64,000 nt of DNA from Paenibacillus sp. 32O-W (GCF_007679495.1 NZ_VEGP01000002.1:110373-174372); one strand, 5' to 3'. Shown: positions 9,006 to 18,752, counted from the stretch's first letter. Notes: generated by a model not told the origin, from the letters alone. Program-made: numbers and translations.

Positions 9006-9875
9006 TCAGCCTTTGACCGAACCGAGCATCACCCCCTTGGCGAAATGCTTCTGCAGAAACGGATAAACCGCCAAAATAGGGACCGTCGCCAACAAAATAG
9101 CGGCCATCTGAATCGTCTCCGCCGGGGGCGGCTGAACCAAGGTCTGCTGCTCCAGCAAGGAGGTGTTGTCATTCACGACGACAATTTGGCGCAGCAGCAC
9201 CTGTATGGGCCACTTGGCCGGATTGCTGATATAGATCAAGCCCGTAAAATAAGAATTCCAGTGACTGACAGCGTAGAACAGGCCGAAGGTGGCCAACGCC
9301 GGCTTGGACAGCGGAAGGATGATGCGCCCGAATATCGTAAAAGGATTGGCTCCGTCCACAATCGCGGCCTCGTGCAATTCTTCGGGAATATTGCGGAAGA
9401 ACTGGCGGATAACGATCAGATTCCACGGGCTGATCAGCACAGGTATAATGAGCGCCCAGACGGAGTCCAGAAGCCCGGTCTCTTTGACAACCAGATAGGT
9501 CGGAATAATGCCGGCTCCGAACAGGAAGGTAAACAGCACCATGAAAAGGATCGTTCTTTGGCCCGCGAAATCCCGCGACAAGCCATACGCCATCGTCATC
9601 GTAAAGAGCAGATTCATCAGCGTTCCTGCTACCGTTATGAAGACCGTCACCCCGATGGACCGGATGAAGCGGTCGTTGCCGAGAATATACTTGTACGCGT
9701 CCGCCACCCATTCCTTGGGCCACAGAATAAAATCATTCTCCAGAAAATCTTTCATGGAAGAGAAGGAGACCGAGAAAATATACAGAAAAGGAATGAACAT
9801 GCTGACGGCGATTAACACAAGCAGCACGATATTGACCGTCTCCAGAATCCGGTCTCCGACGGTTCGGTGAAACAT
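9006..9875 (-). CDS. Sugar ABC importer permease (LplC/YtcP-like)
   Basis: A 289-residue inner-membrane permease of the MalG type with six hydrophobic segments. The EAA loop that docks the ATPase is visible as ELHEAAIVDGANPFTIFGRIILP (about 187-209). The first helix region TVNIVLLVLIAVSMFIPFLYIFSVSFSS is typical of the second permease in this family. It sits between the other permease gene and the lipoprotein gene, all on the minus strand with short gaps, so the three make one importer. Confidence 0.85.
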   Translation of the reverse strand: MFHRTVGDRILETVNIVLLVLIAVSMFIPFLYIFSVSFSSMKDFLENDFILWPKEWVADAYKYILGNDRFIRSIGVTVFITVAGTLMNLLFTMTMAYGLSRDFAGQRTILFMVLFTFLFGAGIIPTYLVVKETGLLDSVWALIIPVLISPWNLIVIRQFFRNIPEELHEAAIVDGANPFTIFGRIILPLSKPALATFGLFYAVSHWNSYFTGLIYISNPAKWPIQVLLRQIVVVNDNTSLLEQQTLVQPPPAETIQMAAILLATVPILAVYPFLQKHFAKGVMLGSVKG

Positions 9876-9900
9876 GCGTATCCCTCCCGGTGTATATCTG

Positions 9901-10866
9901 CTAATAAATGCCTTCTTCCCCGAATCTCTTGGCCAGCCGGTTCGCCCCGATCACCAGAATGAGCCCTACGACGGACTTAAACAGGCCAACAGCGGTGGCA
10001 AAGCTGAAATCCGACTGTAAAATGCCTTTGTAATAAACATAAGTATCCAGCACATTTCCCACTTCCATCACATAGGGATTCAGCATCAGAAACACCTGCT
10101 CGAAACCGTTGTCCAGTACGGTACCAAGGCGCAATATAAGCAAGATGACTACCGTACTGCGGATCGCGGGAAGTGTAATATGCCAGATCCTCCGCAGCCT
10201 GCTGGCCCCGTCGACTACGGCCGCTTCATAGAGCTCCGGATTGACTCCCGCCAAGGCCGCGAGGAAGATGATCGTTCCCCAGCCCGACTCCTTCCAGATG
10301 ACCTCCAATACGAGCAGCGGCTTGAACAGGGCGGGAATTTGCAGGAACAGAATCGGCTCCATGCCGAACCAGGCTTGCAGGATCCCGTTGATGAGCCCGT
10401 CGCTTCGCAGGAAAATCGTTACAATTCCGATAACCACCACCCAAGACAAAAAATGCGGAAGGTAGACGATCGATTGAATAAGCTTCTTGAATCGTTCGTG
10501 GCGAACCTCGTTCAGCATAACCGCCAATAGTATGGGAACCGGAAAGGCAAAGGCGATTTGCAGAAACGACAGCACCAGCGTATTGATCAGCACCTGCACC
10601 ACTTCCGCATTATCGAAAATCCTGGCAAAATGGGCCCAGCCGACCCAGGGACTGTCCATAAACCCTTGGAATGGGCTGTATTCTTTGAAGGCAATGACAG
10701 ACCCCAGCAGCGGAACATATTTGTAGATGATAAAATAAAGGAAGCCCGGCAGCACAAATACATACATATAGCGGCTCTGCCATATCTTCTTCCTCATCCG
10801 GCCCCATCCGGCGGGGGATTGAACGGGTATCCTTGAATGCGTTTTCGATTCTGCAGCCGGTTTCAT
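9901..10866 (-). CDS. Sugar ABC importer permease (LplB/YteP-like)
   Basis: A 321-residue permease. After a polar N-terminal arm come six membrane segments starting at MYVFVLPGFLYFIIYKYVPLLG. The EAA loop is ELYEAAVVDGASRLRRIWHITLP. The start at 10866 is chosen because AAAGGAG lies eleven bases upstream and the next upstream Met has no ribosome binding site. It is the first gene of the permease-permease-lipoprotein operon, and the membrane AraC regulator is encoded directly upstream on the same strand behind its own terminator. Confidence 0.83.
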   Translation of the reverse strand: MKPAAESKTHSRIPVQSPAGWGRMRKKIWQSRYMYVFVLPGFLYFIIYKYVPLLGSVIAFKEYSPFQGFMDSPWVGWAHFARIFDNAEVVQVLINTLVLSFLQIAFAFPVPILLAVMLNEVRHERFKKLIQSIVYLPHFLSWVVVIGIVTIFLRSDGLINGILQAWFGMEPILFLQIPALFKPLLVLEVIWKESGWGTIIFLAALAGVNPELYEAAVVDGASRLRRIWHITLPAIRSTVVILLILRLGTVLDNGFEQVFLMLNPYVMEVGNVLDTYVYYKGILQSDFSFATAVGLFKSVVGLILVIGANRLAKRFGEEGIY

Positions 10867-10980
10867 GGTCGGCTTCTCTCCTTTCATTCGGATTGTAACC
10901 GTACTGTACAAGAAACGGCGGCAAACGGGAAGTTTCCATTCTTGCATACAATCAGGGCAAAATAAGAAACAAAACAGGCA

Positions 10981-11013
10981 AAAAAAGAACCTTTCCCCGA
11001 TTAGGAAGAAAGG
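10981..11013 (-). terminator. Terminator between the AraC regulator and the ABC operon
   Basis: On the minus strand CCTTTCTTCC pairs (with two G-U pairs) with GGGGAAAGG and is followed by TTCTTTTTTT. It separates the regulator transcript from the transporter transcript. Confidence 0.65.
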
Positions 11014-11052
11014 TATTATACCTGTCTATAATCCAGCCCGCGCTTCCCGATG

Positions 11053-13344
11053 CTAAGATCCTTGACGAAATTGCTCACGGTATTTTCCCGGCGGCATCCC
11101 CGTGCACTGCTTGAAGACACGGGTAAAATTTTGAGTCGTTGCGTAACGCAGCTTTTCCGTAATCTCTTTAATCGATAAATCGGAATGGGCCAGCCATTCC
11201 TTCGCCCTGTTCATTCGGTAGTCGATAAGATAATCGACGAAATTGATCCCCTTCTCTTCCTTGAAAGCGCGGCTTAGCTGGGAGGGGGAACAGTGAAAAT
11301 GCTCCGCGACCTGCTGCAGGGATAAATCCGTCTCGAATCTTTCAAGAATGTAGTCAATCACCTGGCTGATCAGCAAGGCCTGTTTGGACTGCCGGGACTG
11401 CTCCATCTCGCGCTGAATGGACGGGAATAGCTCATTGCAGAACCACTGACGGACCTCTTCGAGGGACGAGGCGGAATAAATATTCATATAGAGCTGATCA
11501 TCCATCCATTCATGAAGATCATAGCCTCTATCCTGCAAGCACTGGTCGATTTCCCCAAGCAAATAAGCCATCAAGCCAAGCACGCTTTCCACATTGGCCA
11601 TAAAATGAGGGACGTCCTCCATCATTTCCGCGAACTGGTTCCGGGCTTGCTCTATATCCCCCTCGGCAATACTTGCCAGAATCCTTCTCTGCCATTTGGC
11701 GAAAAAATGATTGAACTGCCGGAGCATCGTTGAATTCTCCGCAATCTCGCGGGTAATGGTCGCATTCCCGCCCATTACAAAACGATAACGAAGCAGTTGG
11801 AGCGCTTGTTCATAGCCAAGGCTGACAGCCGTCAGGGAAGGCTGGGCATCGCTAATGGCGACGGTAATCGTATGCTGAAAATATTCTTTCACCTTCTCCC
11901 GGATGAGACGGCTCATTTCGTTGATCCGGCTCCATGCCGCATCATCATTCCGTTCTGTGCCGAGAATGCAGATGATCTGTCCCGGATTGGGAGTCAACGT
12001 CACACAGGTCGGCATCTCCTCACAAATTTCCTGAATCAGCTTGGACAAAGCGTACATCATCAGCGAGCGGTCTCGGGTCTGATATTTCCGCCAAAACTTA
12101 ACCGGCTGATCCACTTCCAGAGCCAATAGATAGAACCAGCTTCCGTCAAGCGCCAAATGTTTATTCGCCGAATGGACGGCTAACTCATCCTCGGTCATCT
12201 CTCCTCTGAGCAGCTTGAACAGCACGCTTTCCTTCAAGTGGGGAAGCTGTTCCTGATACTGAAGCTGCAGCCCTTCATTGATCCTCAGTACCTTCTCCAA
12301 ATAGGAGTCCAGAGCATTAAGATCATCCGCCTCCCGGTCCGATCCGGAGAATTTGCCCGCAAGCCTTTGGATCGGAAAATATAGCCGATGCGATCCGATG
12401 ACGGAGATCAACATCCAGAGTCCGATCAGAATGATGACGGTTATCCAGGTGAGCCGTTGGATATGATCAGATTTGGCCGTTAACTCGGAATACGGAGTCA
12501 TCGCCAGATAAGTCCAGTTATTGAAGGAGGACTTCTCCGAAGACAGATGGTATTGCTGCTTATTGTATGTATAAGGTCCTGTAAAGCTGGAAGGATTTTG
12601 CCAAAATTGATGCAAATCATTGGTGGCGGTGAGCTTGGTACCGATATCGGCTTTATTGCTGCTCAGCACGATGCGTCCCTGCTCGTCGATCACAAGCAGC
12701 TTTCGCCCGTTGCCCAGGCTGACCGACTGGAAAACCTCCTCTATAATCTCCGGGTCGACATGCAGCAGCAGCCAGCCTTCCATAACCGGAGAATTAATCG
12801 GCACCGGACGCAGCAGGAGAAACTCGGTTTGTTGCGGATAGGTATAGGGAGGGACGACCGTCGCTCCCATATACATCGGCCTGGCGGATTTAATCAGCTC
12901 GTAATAGGGAAAATCGTTGAGCGCAAGCATTCCGTAATGATTGGAATACACTTGGCCGAACCGATTATACACCAATGATACGTTGAAGAGCGTCCCGTTA
13001 TAGCTGCGGTATTGCCGAATGATTTCTTTCATCTCCAATGTCGTTTCCAAGGCTTCCAACGAATCCATGGAGATCCCGAGCCGGACTGATTTCTCCACGG
13101 TCCGGTCACTGGCAATTTGCAGGGAAGAGGCGTCCAGGCTTTTCAAAATACCATCCATCTGATATTCCATCTGTTTAAGAATAATCCGATGATTGCGGTC
13201 CACCTCCTCCTGCACGCTGCTTCCGGCCATGTAAGAGGAGATCAGGCCGAGAAGCATGACGGGAATAACGCTTAGCAGCAAAGAATAGACCAGCAGCTTC
13301 TTCTTGAAGCTCATTCTCCTCCATAAGCGGATCGGTTTAACCAT
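11053..13344 (-). CDS. Membrane-bound AraC-family sensor-regulator
   Basis: A 763-residue one-component regulator of the type common in Paenibacillus. A membrane helix near residues 13-36 precedes a large extracellular sensor of Cache type (about 37-290). A second helix (TWITVIILIGLWMLISVIG, about 298-316) leads to a cytosolic linker. The C-terminus (about 660-760) has two AraC helix-turn-helix units, the first LQQVAEHFHCSPSQLSRAF and the second IKEITEKLRYATTQNFTRVF. It probably senses an extracellular sugar or the loaded binding protein and activates the importer genes downstream. RBS GGAGGAG lies close to the ATG. A perfect CcpA site lies upstream, so glucose repression is likely. Confidence 0.85.
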   Translation of the reverse strand: MVKPIRLWRRMSFKKKLLVYSLLLSVIPVMLLGLISSYMAGSSVQEEVDRNHRIILKQMEYQMDGILKSLDASSLQIASDRTVEKSVRLGISMDSLEALETTLEMKEIIRQYRSYNGTLFNVSLVYNRFGQVYSNHYGMLALNDFPYYELIKSARPMYMGATVVPPYTYPQQTEFLLLRPVPINSPVMEGWLLLHVDPEIIEEVFQSVSLGNGRKLLVIDEQGRIVLSSNKADIGTKLTATNDLHQFWQNPSSFTGPYTYNKQQYHLSSEKSSFNNWTYLAMTPYSELTAKSDHIQRLTWITVIILIGLWMLISVIGSHRLYFPIQRLAGKFSGSDREADDLNALDSYLEKVLRINEGLQLQYQEQLPHLKESVLFKLLRGEMTEDELAVHSANKHLALDGSWFYLLALEVDQPVKFWRKYQTRDRSLMMYALSKLIQEICEEMPTCVTLTPNPGQIICILGTERNDDAAWSRINEMSRLIREKVKEYFQHTITVAISDAQPSLTAVSLGYEQALQLLRYRFVMGGNATITREIAENSTMLRQFNHFFAKWQRRILASIAEGDIEQARNQFAEMMEDVPHFMANVESVLGLMAYLLGEIDQCLQDRGYDLHEWMDDQLYMNIYSASSLEEVRQWFCNELFPSIQREMEQSRQSKQALLISQVIDYILERFETDLSLQQVAEHFHCSPSQLSRAFKEEKGINFVDYLIDYRMNRAKEWLAHSDLSIKEITEKLRYATTQNFTRVFKQCTGMPPGKYREQFRQGS

Positions 13345-13389
13345 ACCCCAGCTCCTCCTCGCTTATCTGTAGATCCGGACAAGACAAAT

Positions 13390-13403
13390 TGTTATCGCTT
13401 TCA
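13390..13403 (-). promoter_or_regulatory. CcpA cre site upstream of the AraC regulator gene
   Basis: TGAAAGCGATAACA on the minus strand fits the cre consensus TGWAANCGNTNWCA at every position. It lies 46-59 bases before the regulator start, where binding of CcpA would block transcription in glucose. By controlling the regulator it would also silence the sugar importer. Confidence 0.7.
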
Positions 13404-13454
13404 TTTTATCCGATCATGCTTGTCGGGTCAGGTACCTGCCCCCGGCGGGACATG

Positions 13455-13485
13455 AATCCGGTGAAGACTATGGGTCCACCGGATT
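13455..13485 (-). terminator. Inverted repeat after prfC
   Basis: Arms AATCCGGTG and CACCGGATT with a 13-base loop, between prfC and the regulator gene. There is no T-run, so terminator function is only likely from position. Confidence 0.4.
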
Positions 13486-13563
13486 CCCCGAGGTTCGCAA
13501 GCCGTTTGACAACTCCCGCTTGCTTGCAGTTAGACAAACCTTTCCGTTCGCCCCCACAGTAAT

Positions 13564-15147
13564 TTACGGAGCTACATTCAAAAATTGAAGATCCGGATTT
13601 TTTTCCATGGCGGTGCGAAGCGCATACTCATTCTCAAACAAAGCCACGTAATTATCCTTCTTGTCCTTGACGAGCTGGGAATTAATCCGGAACTTGCCGG
13701 GGTCGATCGAGGGACCGACAAGCCAGCGGGCGAACTGGAAATTCATTCGCTGCAGCATAACGTCCACTCCATACTCCGCTTTCATCCGGTACTCGAACAC
13801 CTCGAATTGAAGCTGTCCGACCACGCCCAGGATCGTGTCTTCGAAGCCGATCGTCCGGAAAACTTGAATGGTTCCTTCCTCTGTCAGCTGATCGATCCCT
13901 TTCTGATACTGCTTATGCTTCATGGCATTCTTGACGGTTACTTTGCTGAACAGCTCGGGAGAGAACGTAGGCAGCTCGTCATAGACGATTTCGGTGGCCT
14001 GACTTAACGAATCTCCGATGCGGAAAATTCCCGGATCGTACAGGCCTATAATGTCTCCCGCATAGGCAACGTCTACAATATCCCGGTCCTGGGCCAGAAA
14101 TTGCTGCGGCTGGGATAGCTTGATCTCCTTGCCTGCCCTCACATGCTTGACGGACATGCCCCGCTCGAATTTGCCGGAACAGATTCGCAGGAACGCGACG
14201 CGATCGCGATGCGCCGGATTCATATTGGCCTGAATTTTGAACACGAACCCGCTGAACTGCTCCTTCGTCGGTTCAATGCGGCCGGCGGAGCTTTCCCTCG
14301 GTTCCGGCTTGGGCGCCAGCTGCAGGAAATTCTCCAGGAATGTCTGTACGCCAAAATTGTTAATCGCGCTGCCGAAGAAAACTGGAGTCAGCTCGCCTTG
14401 CTTCACCTTCTCCATATCGAACGGATCTCCCGCGACATCCAGCAGCTCGAGATCTTCACACAGCCTTTCGTACAAATAGTCACCGGCGATTTCTTTAATG
14501 GCCGGATCGTCGTACCCGCTGACGGGCTGCACCTCTATCTTATCGTGATCGTCCCCCTGGAACAGCTCGATACGTGTCTTCTCCCGGTCGTACACCCCGC
14601 AGAATTGCTTGCCCGAACCTATCGGCCAATTCATCGGATAAGAGCGGATGCCCAGCACCTGCTCCAGCTCTTCCAGCAGGTCGAACGGGTTGCGTCCTTC
14701 CCGGTCCAGCTTGTTGATGAAGGTAAAAATCGGAATTCCCCGCTGGCGGCAAACCTGAAACAGCTTCTTGGTCTGAACCTCGACCCCCTTGGCCGAATCG
14801 ATCAGCATGACGGCGCTGTCTGCGGCTGTCAGGGTGCGGTAGGTATCCTCACTGAAATCTTGGTGGCCGGGGGTATCCAGTATATTCACACGGTTGCCTT
14901 TATAATCAAACTGCATGACACTGGAGGTGACGGAGATTCCCCTCTGCTTCTCGATTTCCATCCAGTCCGAGGTCGCGTGTTTATTCGCTTTCCTTCCCTT
15001 AACCGTTCCCGCCAGGCGAATGGCGCCGCCAAACAGCAGAAGCTTCTCGGTTAGTGTCGTTTTCCCGGCGTCCGGGTGAGAAATAATCGCAAACGTCCTT
15101 CTTCTGTCAACCTCCGTTTGCAGCTCTTGACTTAATTTAGTCGTCAT
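13564..15147 (-). CDS. prfC: Peptide chain release factor 3
   Basis: A 527-residue translational GTPase. G1 is SHPDAGKTTLTEKLL (about 19-33), switch I contains RGISVTSSVMQF, G3 is DTPGHQDFSEDTYR and G4 is FINKLDREGR. RF3 removes RF1 or RF2 from the ribosome after peptide release, using GTP. Length and domain order (G domain, then two barrel domains) match the full-length family. It is separated from neighbours and appears monocistronic. Confidence 0.96.
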   Translation of the reverse strand: MTTKLSQELQTEVDRRRTFAIISHPDAGKTTLTEKLLLFGGAIRLAGTVKGRKANKHATSDWMEIEKQRGISVTSSVMQFDYKGNRVNILDTPGHQDFSEDTYRTLTAADSAVMLIDSAKGVEVQTKKLFQVCRQRGIPIFTFINKLDREGRNPFDLLEELEQVLGIRSYPMNWPIGSGKQFCGVYDREKTRIELFQGDDHDKIEVQPVSGYDDPAIKEIAGDYLYERLCEDLELLDVAGDPFDMEKVKQGELTPVFFGSAINNFGVQTFLENFLQLAPKPEPRESSAGRIEPTKEQFSGFVFKIQANMNPAHRDRVAFLRICSGKFERGMSVKHVRAGKEIKLSQPQQFLAQDRDIVDVAYAGDIIGLYDPGIFRIGDSLSQATEIVYDELPTFSPELFSKVTVKNAMKHKQYQKGIDQLTEEGTIQVFRTIGFEDTILGVVGQLQFEVFEYRMKAEYGVDVMLQRMNFQFARWLVGPSIDPGKFRINSQLVKDKKDNYVALFENEYALRTAMEKNPDLQFLNVAP

Positions 15148-15306
15148 ACGGTGCTATTCCCTTTCCATATATAAATTGTCCCGAAAGATAATGACTTGCA
15201 CATGATGCTATGCATCTCTTGTTTTCTATTGCTTGCGTTGTACAAGCTTTCGGATAGTTGAACACAGAAACTATTGCCGCTCTCGCTCTGGAAACACTGG
15301 TGATTA

Positions 15307-16371
15307 TTAGGCCCCGCGAGCCAGTTCCACGAGCCAATCGGCTTCCGCGATCCAGGTCCCGTCGCTAAATTCACGGCCCTTCAACAAGACCCGGTCTTCA
15401 TAAACTTCAACATACAGGCCTTGTGCCGCCTCCGGCCGGGCGTTCTCGTAACGGCGATTCATCACCCGGCTGACCGAGGAATTGTGGAACCAATGGAAGG
15501 TTTCCTTAACATAATGGTTCATGCCGTTAGTAAAATCCTGATGCTGATGACCCGAGAACACGAATACGTTCGGGCAGTCTTTCACAATATCGCGAAATTC
15601 GTTGGCGCGAATGAGCCGATGCGAGCCTCCGTCCTGCCCGGCGGGCGGGAGCGGCTGATGAATCATGACGAAGGCCGGCTTGCCGTCCTTATGCTGCTCC
15701 ATCTGCTCCTTGAACCAGGCCATCTGCTGATCGGAATACCAGGCTCCTTCTCCTACCTCCGGCCTCTCCTCTACATAAGCCTCCTGGGATAAAAGAATAA
15801 GATGAACCCCCTTGATCCATACATCACGATATGGCTTCTCCTGGCCCATGAAGTTGAGGAAGGACTCCCGGGAATCGGCATCCGACTTGCCGTTAGGCAT
15901 TCCTTCACGATTGAACTGACCCTGCTCATTGATCCAAATATCGTAATAATCATGATTGCCCATATTCGCATAGAGAGGGGGAAGCTCGAATCTGTCCAGG
16001 ACTCTTCTTAACTCCTGATAATCCTGCTTGCGTCCATAATCGGTCAAATCACCGGTAATCACAACCGAATCCGGCGGATTGGGCAGCCTCTTCATATCTT
16101 CCAAAGCTTGAGCCAAATGCTTGCTATGCTCGGGCAGGTCGGGATTAATATGGGGATCGCTAAGGATCAGCAGAGTCAACAACGGTCCTGTTTCTCCCGC
16201 GTTTTGTTCTGCTTCGGGAGGAGGCGGCTCCGGGGGCGCGGAGGCGGAGGAACCGCCTTGCCCTGAGGAACGGTTGACTGCGCCAAACCATCCTCGCCAT
16301 AATCCTATACCAAAGGCCGCGGCCACAGCACCAAGGCTCAGCAGCCATTTCAAAAAAGCTCTTCTTGTCAC
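15307..16371 (-). CDS. Tat-exported calcineurin-like metallophosphoesterase
   Basis: A 354-residue binuclear metallophosphoesterase. Metal-binding motifs are in order: LSDPHINPD (about 69), VVITGDLTDYG (about 103), NMGNHDYYD (about 137), FVMIHQP (about 235) and FSGHQHQDF (about 273). The N-terminus TRRAFLKWLLSLGAVAAAFG is a textbook twin-arginine signal, followed by a Ser/Pro/Gly linker, so the enzyme should be exported folded with its metals, presumably by the Tat system at 3.6-4.6 kb or another one. The substrate is unknown; the family includes nucleotidases, phosphodiesterases and lipid phosphatases. No obvious operon partner. Confidence 0.85.
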   Translation of the reverse strand: MTRRAFLKWLLSLGAVAAAFGIGLWRGWFGAVNRSSGQGGSSASAPPEPPPPEAEQNAGETGPLLTLLILSDPHINPDLPEHSKHLAQALEDMKRLPNPPDSVVITGDLTDYGRKQDYQELRRVLDRFELPPLYANMGNHDYYDIWINEQGQFNREGMPNGKSDADSRESFLNFMGQEKPYRDVWIKGVHLILLSQEAYVEERPEVGEGAWYSDQQMAWFKEQMEQHKDGKPAFVMIHQPLPPAGQDGGSHRLIRANEFRDIVKDCPNVFVFSGHQHQDFTNGMNHYVKETFHWFHNSSVSRVMNRRYENARPEAAQGLYVEVYEDRVLLKGREFSDGTWIAEADWLVELARGA

Positions 16372-16529
16372 GGCCTCACATCCTTCTATGAACGATCCGT
16401 ATTTTTTATTATAGTCACTTTTTATTTATCCTGCACCTTTTTCATTGGATATGCCGGCATTTCATAGATAACCGGCCGGCTGAAGCGCTGGTGCTGAAAT
16501 AAGCCATATTTCGCCGGGGAATGCAGAAA

Positions 16530-16554
16530 GGCCACCTGCTATTCGCAAGTGGCC
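16530..16554 (-). terminator. Terminator of zwf
   Basis: Stem GGCCACTTG/CAGGTGGCC with one mismatch, 40 bases past the zwf stop on the minus strand, followed by TTTCTG. Confidence 0.65.
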
Positions 16555-16593
16555 CGAACAGGAATGGCGGTCGCCTGTCCTTCCTGCCTTCTC

Positions 16594-18150
16594 CTATTCG
16601 CTGCGATTGGTCACCCAGACCACTTCCGACTCCTGCTGACCATTGACCGGCCACCAGTGGAAGCCGTCCTGCTCCAGCAAAGCCTGGGCCTCCTCCGGTC
16701 CCCAGGAGCCTGCCGGATACATTCTGAGATCACTCGCATCCTCAGCCCAAGCGGAAGCAATCTGATCGACATATTGCCAAGCAAGGGCAACCTCATCCCA
16801 GCGGGTAAAGTAAGTCGAATCGCCCCTGGCCGCATCGAACAGCAGTCTTTCATACGCTTCCGGCGTATTCAAGCCGACCTGGCAGCTTTGGCAAAAATCC
16901 ATCGCCACCGGAACGATAACGCCTTCAGAGCCCGGTCTCTTGGCATTAATTTTAATATAGATGCCTTCCATCGGCTGCACGCGGAAAACAAGAAGGTTCG
17001 GCTCCAGTCCCGTTTTCCTGCCATGGTATACGTTCTTCGGCATATTTTTGAACTCGACGACGACTTCGGTTGTTTTCACCGGGAGTCTCTTGCCGGTCCG
17101 AATGTAGAAAGGAACCCCCGCCCAACGGAAATTGTCGACATAGACCTTGGCGGCGAAATAGGTTTCGGTAGTCGAATCGGGATTTACCTTATCCTCCGAC
17201 CGGTATCCGGGCAGCGCCCGTCCATTGGCTTGTCCTTCCGTATACTGCCCGCGTACGACATGCTTGCGGACATCCTCCGCGGAGGTGAAAGGCCTTAGAG
17301 AACGGAGCACCTTAACCTTCTCGTCGTGGATATCTTCCGGATGAAGACGGCTCGGCGGCTCCATAGCCATCATGGCGACCATCTGGAGCATATGGTTCTG
17401 CCCCATGTCACGAAGGGCCCCGGAGTGATCGTAATACCCTCCGCGGTCCTCCACTCCCACCGTTTCTCCAAGCGTAATCTGAATGTTGGCGATATATTTA
17501 TTGTTCCAGAGAGGCTCGAAGAACGCGTTGGCGAAGCGGATCACATCGATGTTCTGAACCATTTCCTTGCCGAGGTAGTGGTCGATCCGGTATACTTCAT
17601 GCTCCTCGAAGACTTCCCGGATTTCCTTATTCAGCTTCTCCGCGGAAGGCAGGTCGAATCCGAACGGCTTCTCGATAACGAGACGGTGCCACCCGGCGGT
17701 CTGAAGCAGTCCCCCCGCCTTCAGATTGTGGGCAACGCTTCCGAACAAATCCGGGGCCAGCGCCAGATAGAACAACCGGTTACCGGCTATTCCGAACTGC
17801 TCCTCCAGCCTTTCCGCCGCTATATTTAATTCGTTGAACGCCTCTACCCGATTGATGTCCAGCGACATATACTCAAAATGCTCCACGAAACGGCCCCATT
17901 CCGGATCGTCGGGGGATGCCTTGTACCGAGCGAATTCCTGAATCGAACGGAGCACATCTTCATGAAATTGCTCCCGACTTCTTTCGCGGCGGGCTAAGCC
18001 GATGACCGCAAACTTGTCGGACAGCTTGCCTTCCTTAAACAAGCTGTATATAGCGGGAAACAGCTTGCGGCTGGCGAGATCTCCGGTCGCTCCGAAAATA
18101 AAGAACAGAACTCCTGTTTCTCTCACTTTTTCCTGATTGGTCTCAAGCAT
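16594..18150 (-). CDS. zwf: Glucose-6-phosphate 1-dehydrogenase
   Basis: A 518-residue enzyme that oxidises glucose 6-phosphate to 6-phosphogluconolactone with NADP(+), the entry to the oxidative pentose phosphate pathway. The coenzyme motif is FGATGDLASRK (residues 19-29), the substrate-binding active-site motif RIDHYLGKE is near residue 190, and EKPFGFDLPSA lies upstream of it. The length is normal. It appears monocistronic, with a hairpin terminator after the stop. Confidence 0.96.
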   Translation of the reverse strand: MLETNQEKVRETGVLFFIFGATGDLASRKLFPAIYSLFKEGKLSDKFAVIGLARRERSREQFHEDVLRSIQEFARYKASPDDPEWGRFVEHFEYMSLDINRVEAFNELNIAAERLEEQFGIAGNRLFYLALAPDLFGSVAHNLKAGGLLQTAGWHRLVIEKPFGFDLPSAEKLNKEIREVFEEHEVYRIDHYLGKEMVQNIDVIRFANAFFEPLWNNKYIANIQITLGETVGVEDRGGYYDHSGALRDMGQNHMLQMVAMMAMEPPSRLHPEDIHDEKVKVLRSLRPFTSAEDVRKHVVRGQYTEGQANGRALPGYRSEDKVNPDSTTETYFAAKVYVDNFRWAGVPFYIRTGKRLPVKTTEVVVEFKNMPKNVYHGRKTGLEPNLLVFRVQPMEGIYIKINAKRPGSEGVIVPVAMDFCQSCQVGLNTPEAYERLLFDAARGDSTYFTRWDEVALAWQYVDQIASAWAEDASDLRMYPAGSWGPEEAQALLEQDGFHWWPVNGQQESEVVWVTNRSE

Positions 18151-18341
18151 GGTTCATCTCTTCCCTTACGAGGTTATATGTAACGAGCTTACCCGTTTCT
18201 ATTCCAACAGTTTAGCATATCCGCTCAAGAATCGCCATCGCGGTGAAACAATAAAATGGGCGGGCACCCCCGGTATTCGTCTATTCGCCTGCCGCAATAG
18301 GTGAATATACTATTGTGAATTGACTAAGGAGGTGCAAGCAG

Positions 18342-18731
18342 GTGTACAGAATCTACCCGGTCGATCCAGAAACCTGCCATCCGTTCCGGGGGTATCCGGT
18401 TGTAGCTCTTATGAAGGATGGTGCCCGACAAATCGGTATTCTGGGAGGCGTTCACAACGGCCAGTTAATATTGAACGATAACGCTCCATGGGTGGAGCCC
18501 GCTGCTGCAAGCAGCAAAGGCAAAACGGCACGCATCCGCAGGAATAAGCGGAAAAAAAGAGCCGGAAGAAGGGCCTCCGGAAAGCCCGCATTTACGGCGG
18601 GACTGATTCCCGATGAAGTCGGCTTCGATCAGGGAGCCGAGCCTTGGCCGTTCTATCCGCCGAACCCGTTCGGCAGCCGGGTCGAGCTTGATGCGGACTC
18701 GATTGATCAATTATTCCTTATGCCCCTATAG
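18342..18731 (+). CDS. Protein of unknown function, 129 residues
   Basis: A GTG start with AAGGAGGTG directly upstream and a strong terminator after the stop mark this as a real gene. The N-terminal third (VDPETCHPFRGYPVVALMKDGARQIG) looks like a small beta-rich domain. The middle (about 55-80) is very basic, with runs such as RIRRNKRKKRAGRR, and the C-terminus has the Pro-rich segment PWPFYPPNPFG. The protein has no signal peptide and no cysteine beyond residue 11. The basic stretch could bind nucleic acid or polyanions. I do not recognise a named family; it may be specific to Paenibacillus-like bacteria. Confidence 0.6.
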   Translation: MYRIYPVDPETCHPFRGYPVVALMKDGARQIGILGGVHNGQLILNDNAPWVEPAAASSKGKTARIRRNKRKKRAGRRASGKPAFTAGLIPDEVGFDQGAEPWPFYPPNPFGSRVELDADSIDQLFLMPL

Positions 18732-18752
18732 AAGTTCAGGCTTCTTCAGATT

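Noticed and set aside
13585..15054. Several long plus-strand frames inside prfC
   Set aside because: Complement of a highly conserved gene in a GC-rich region; such shadow frames are expected.
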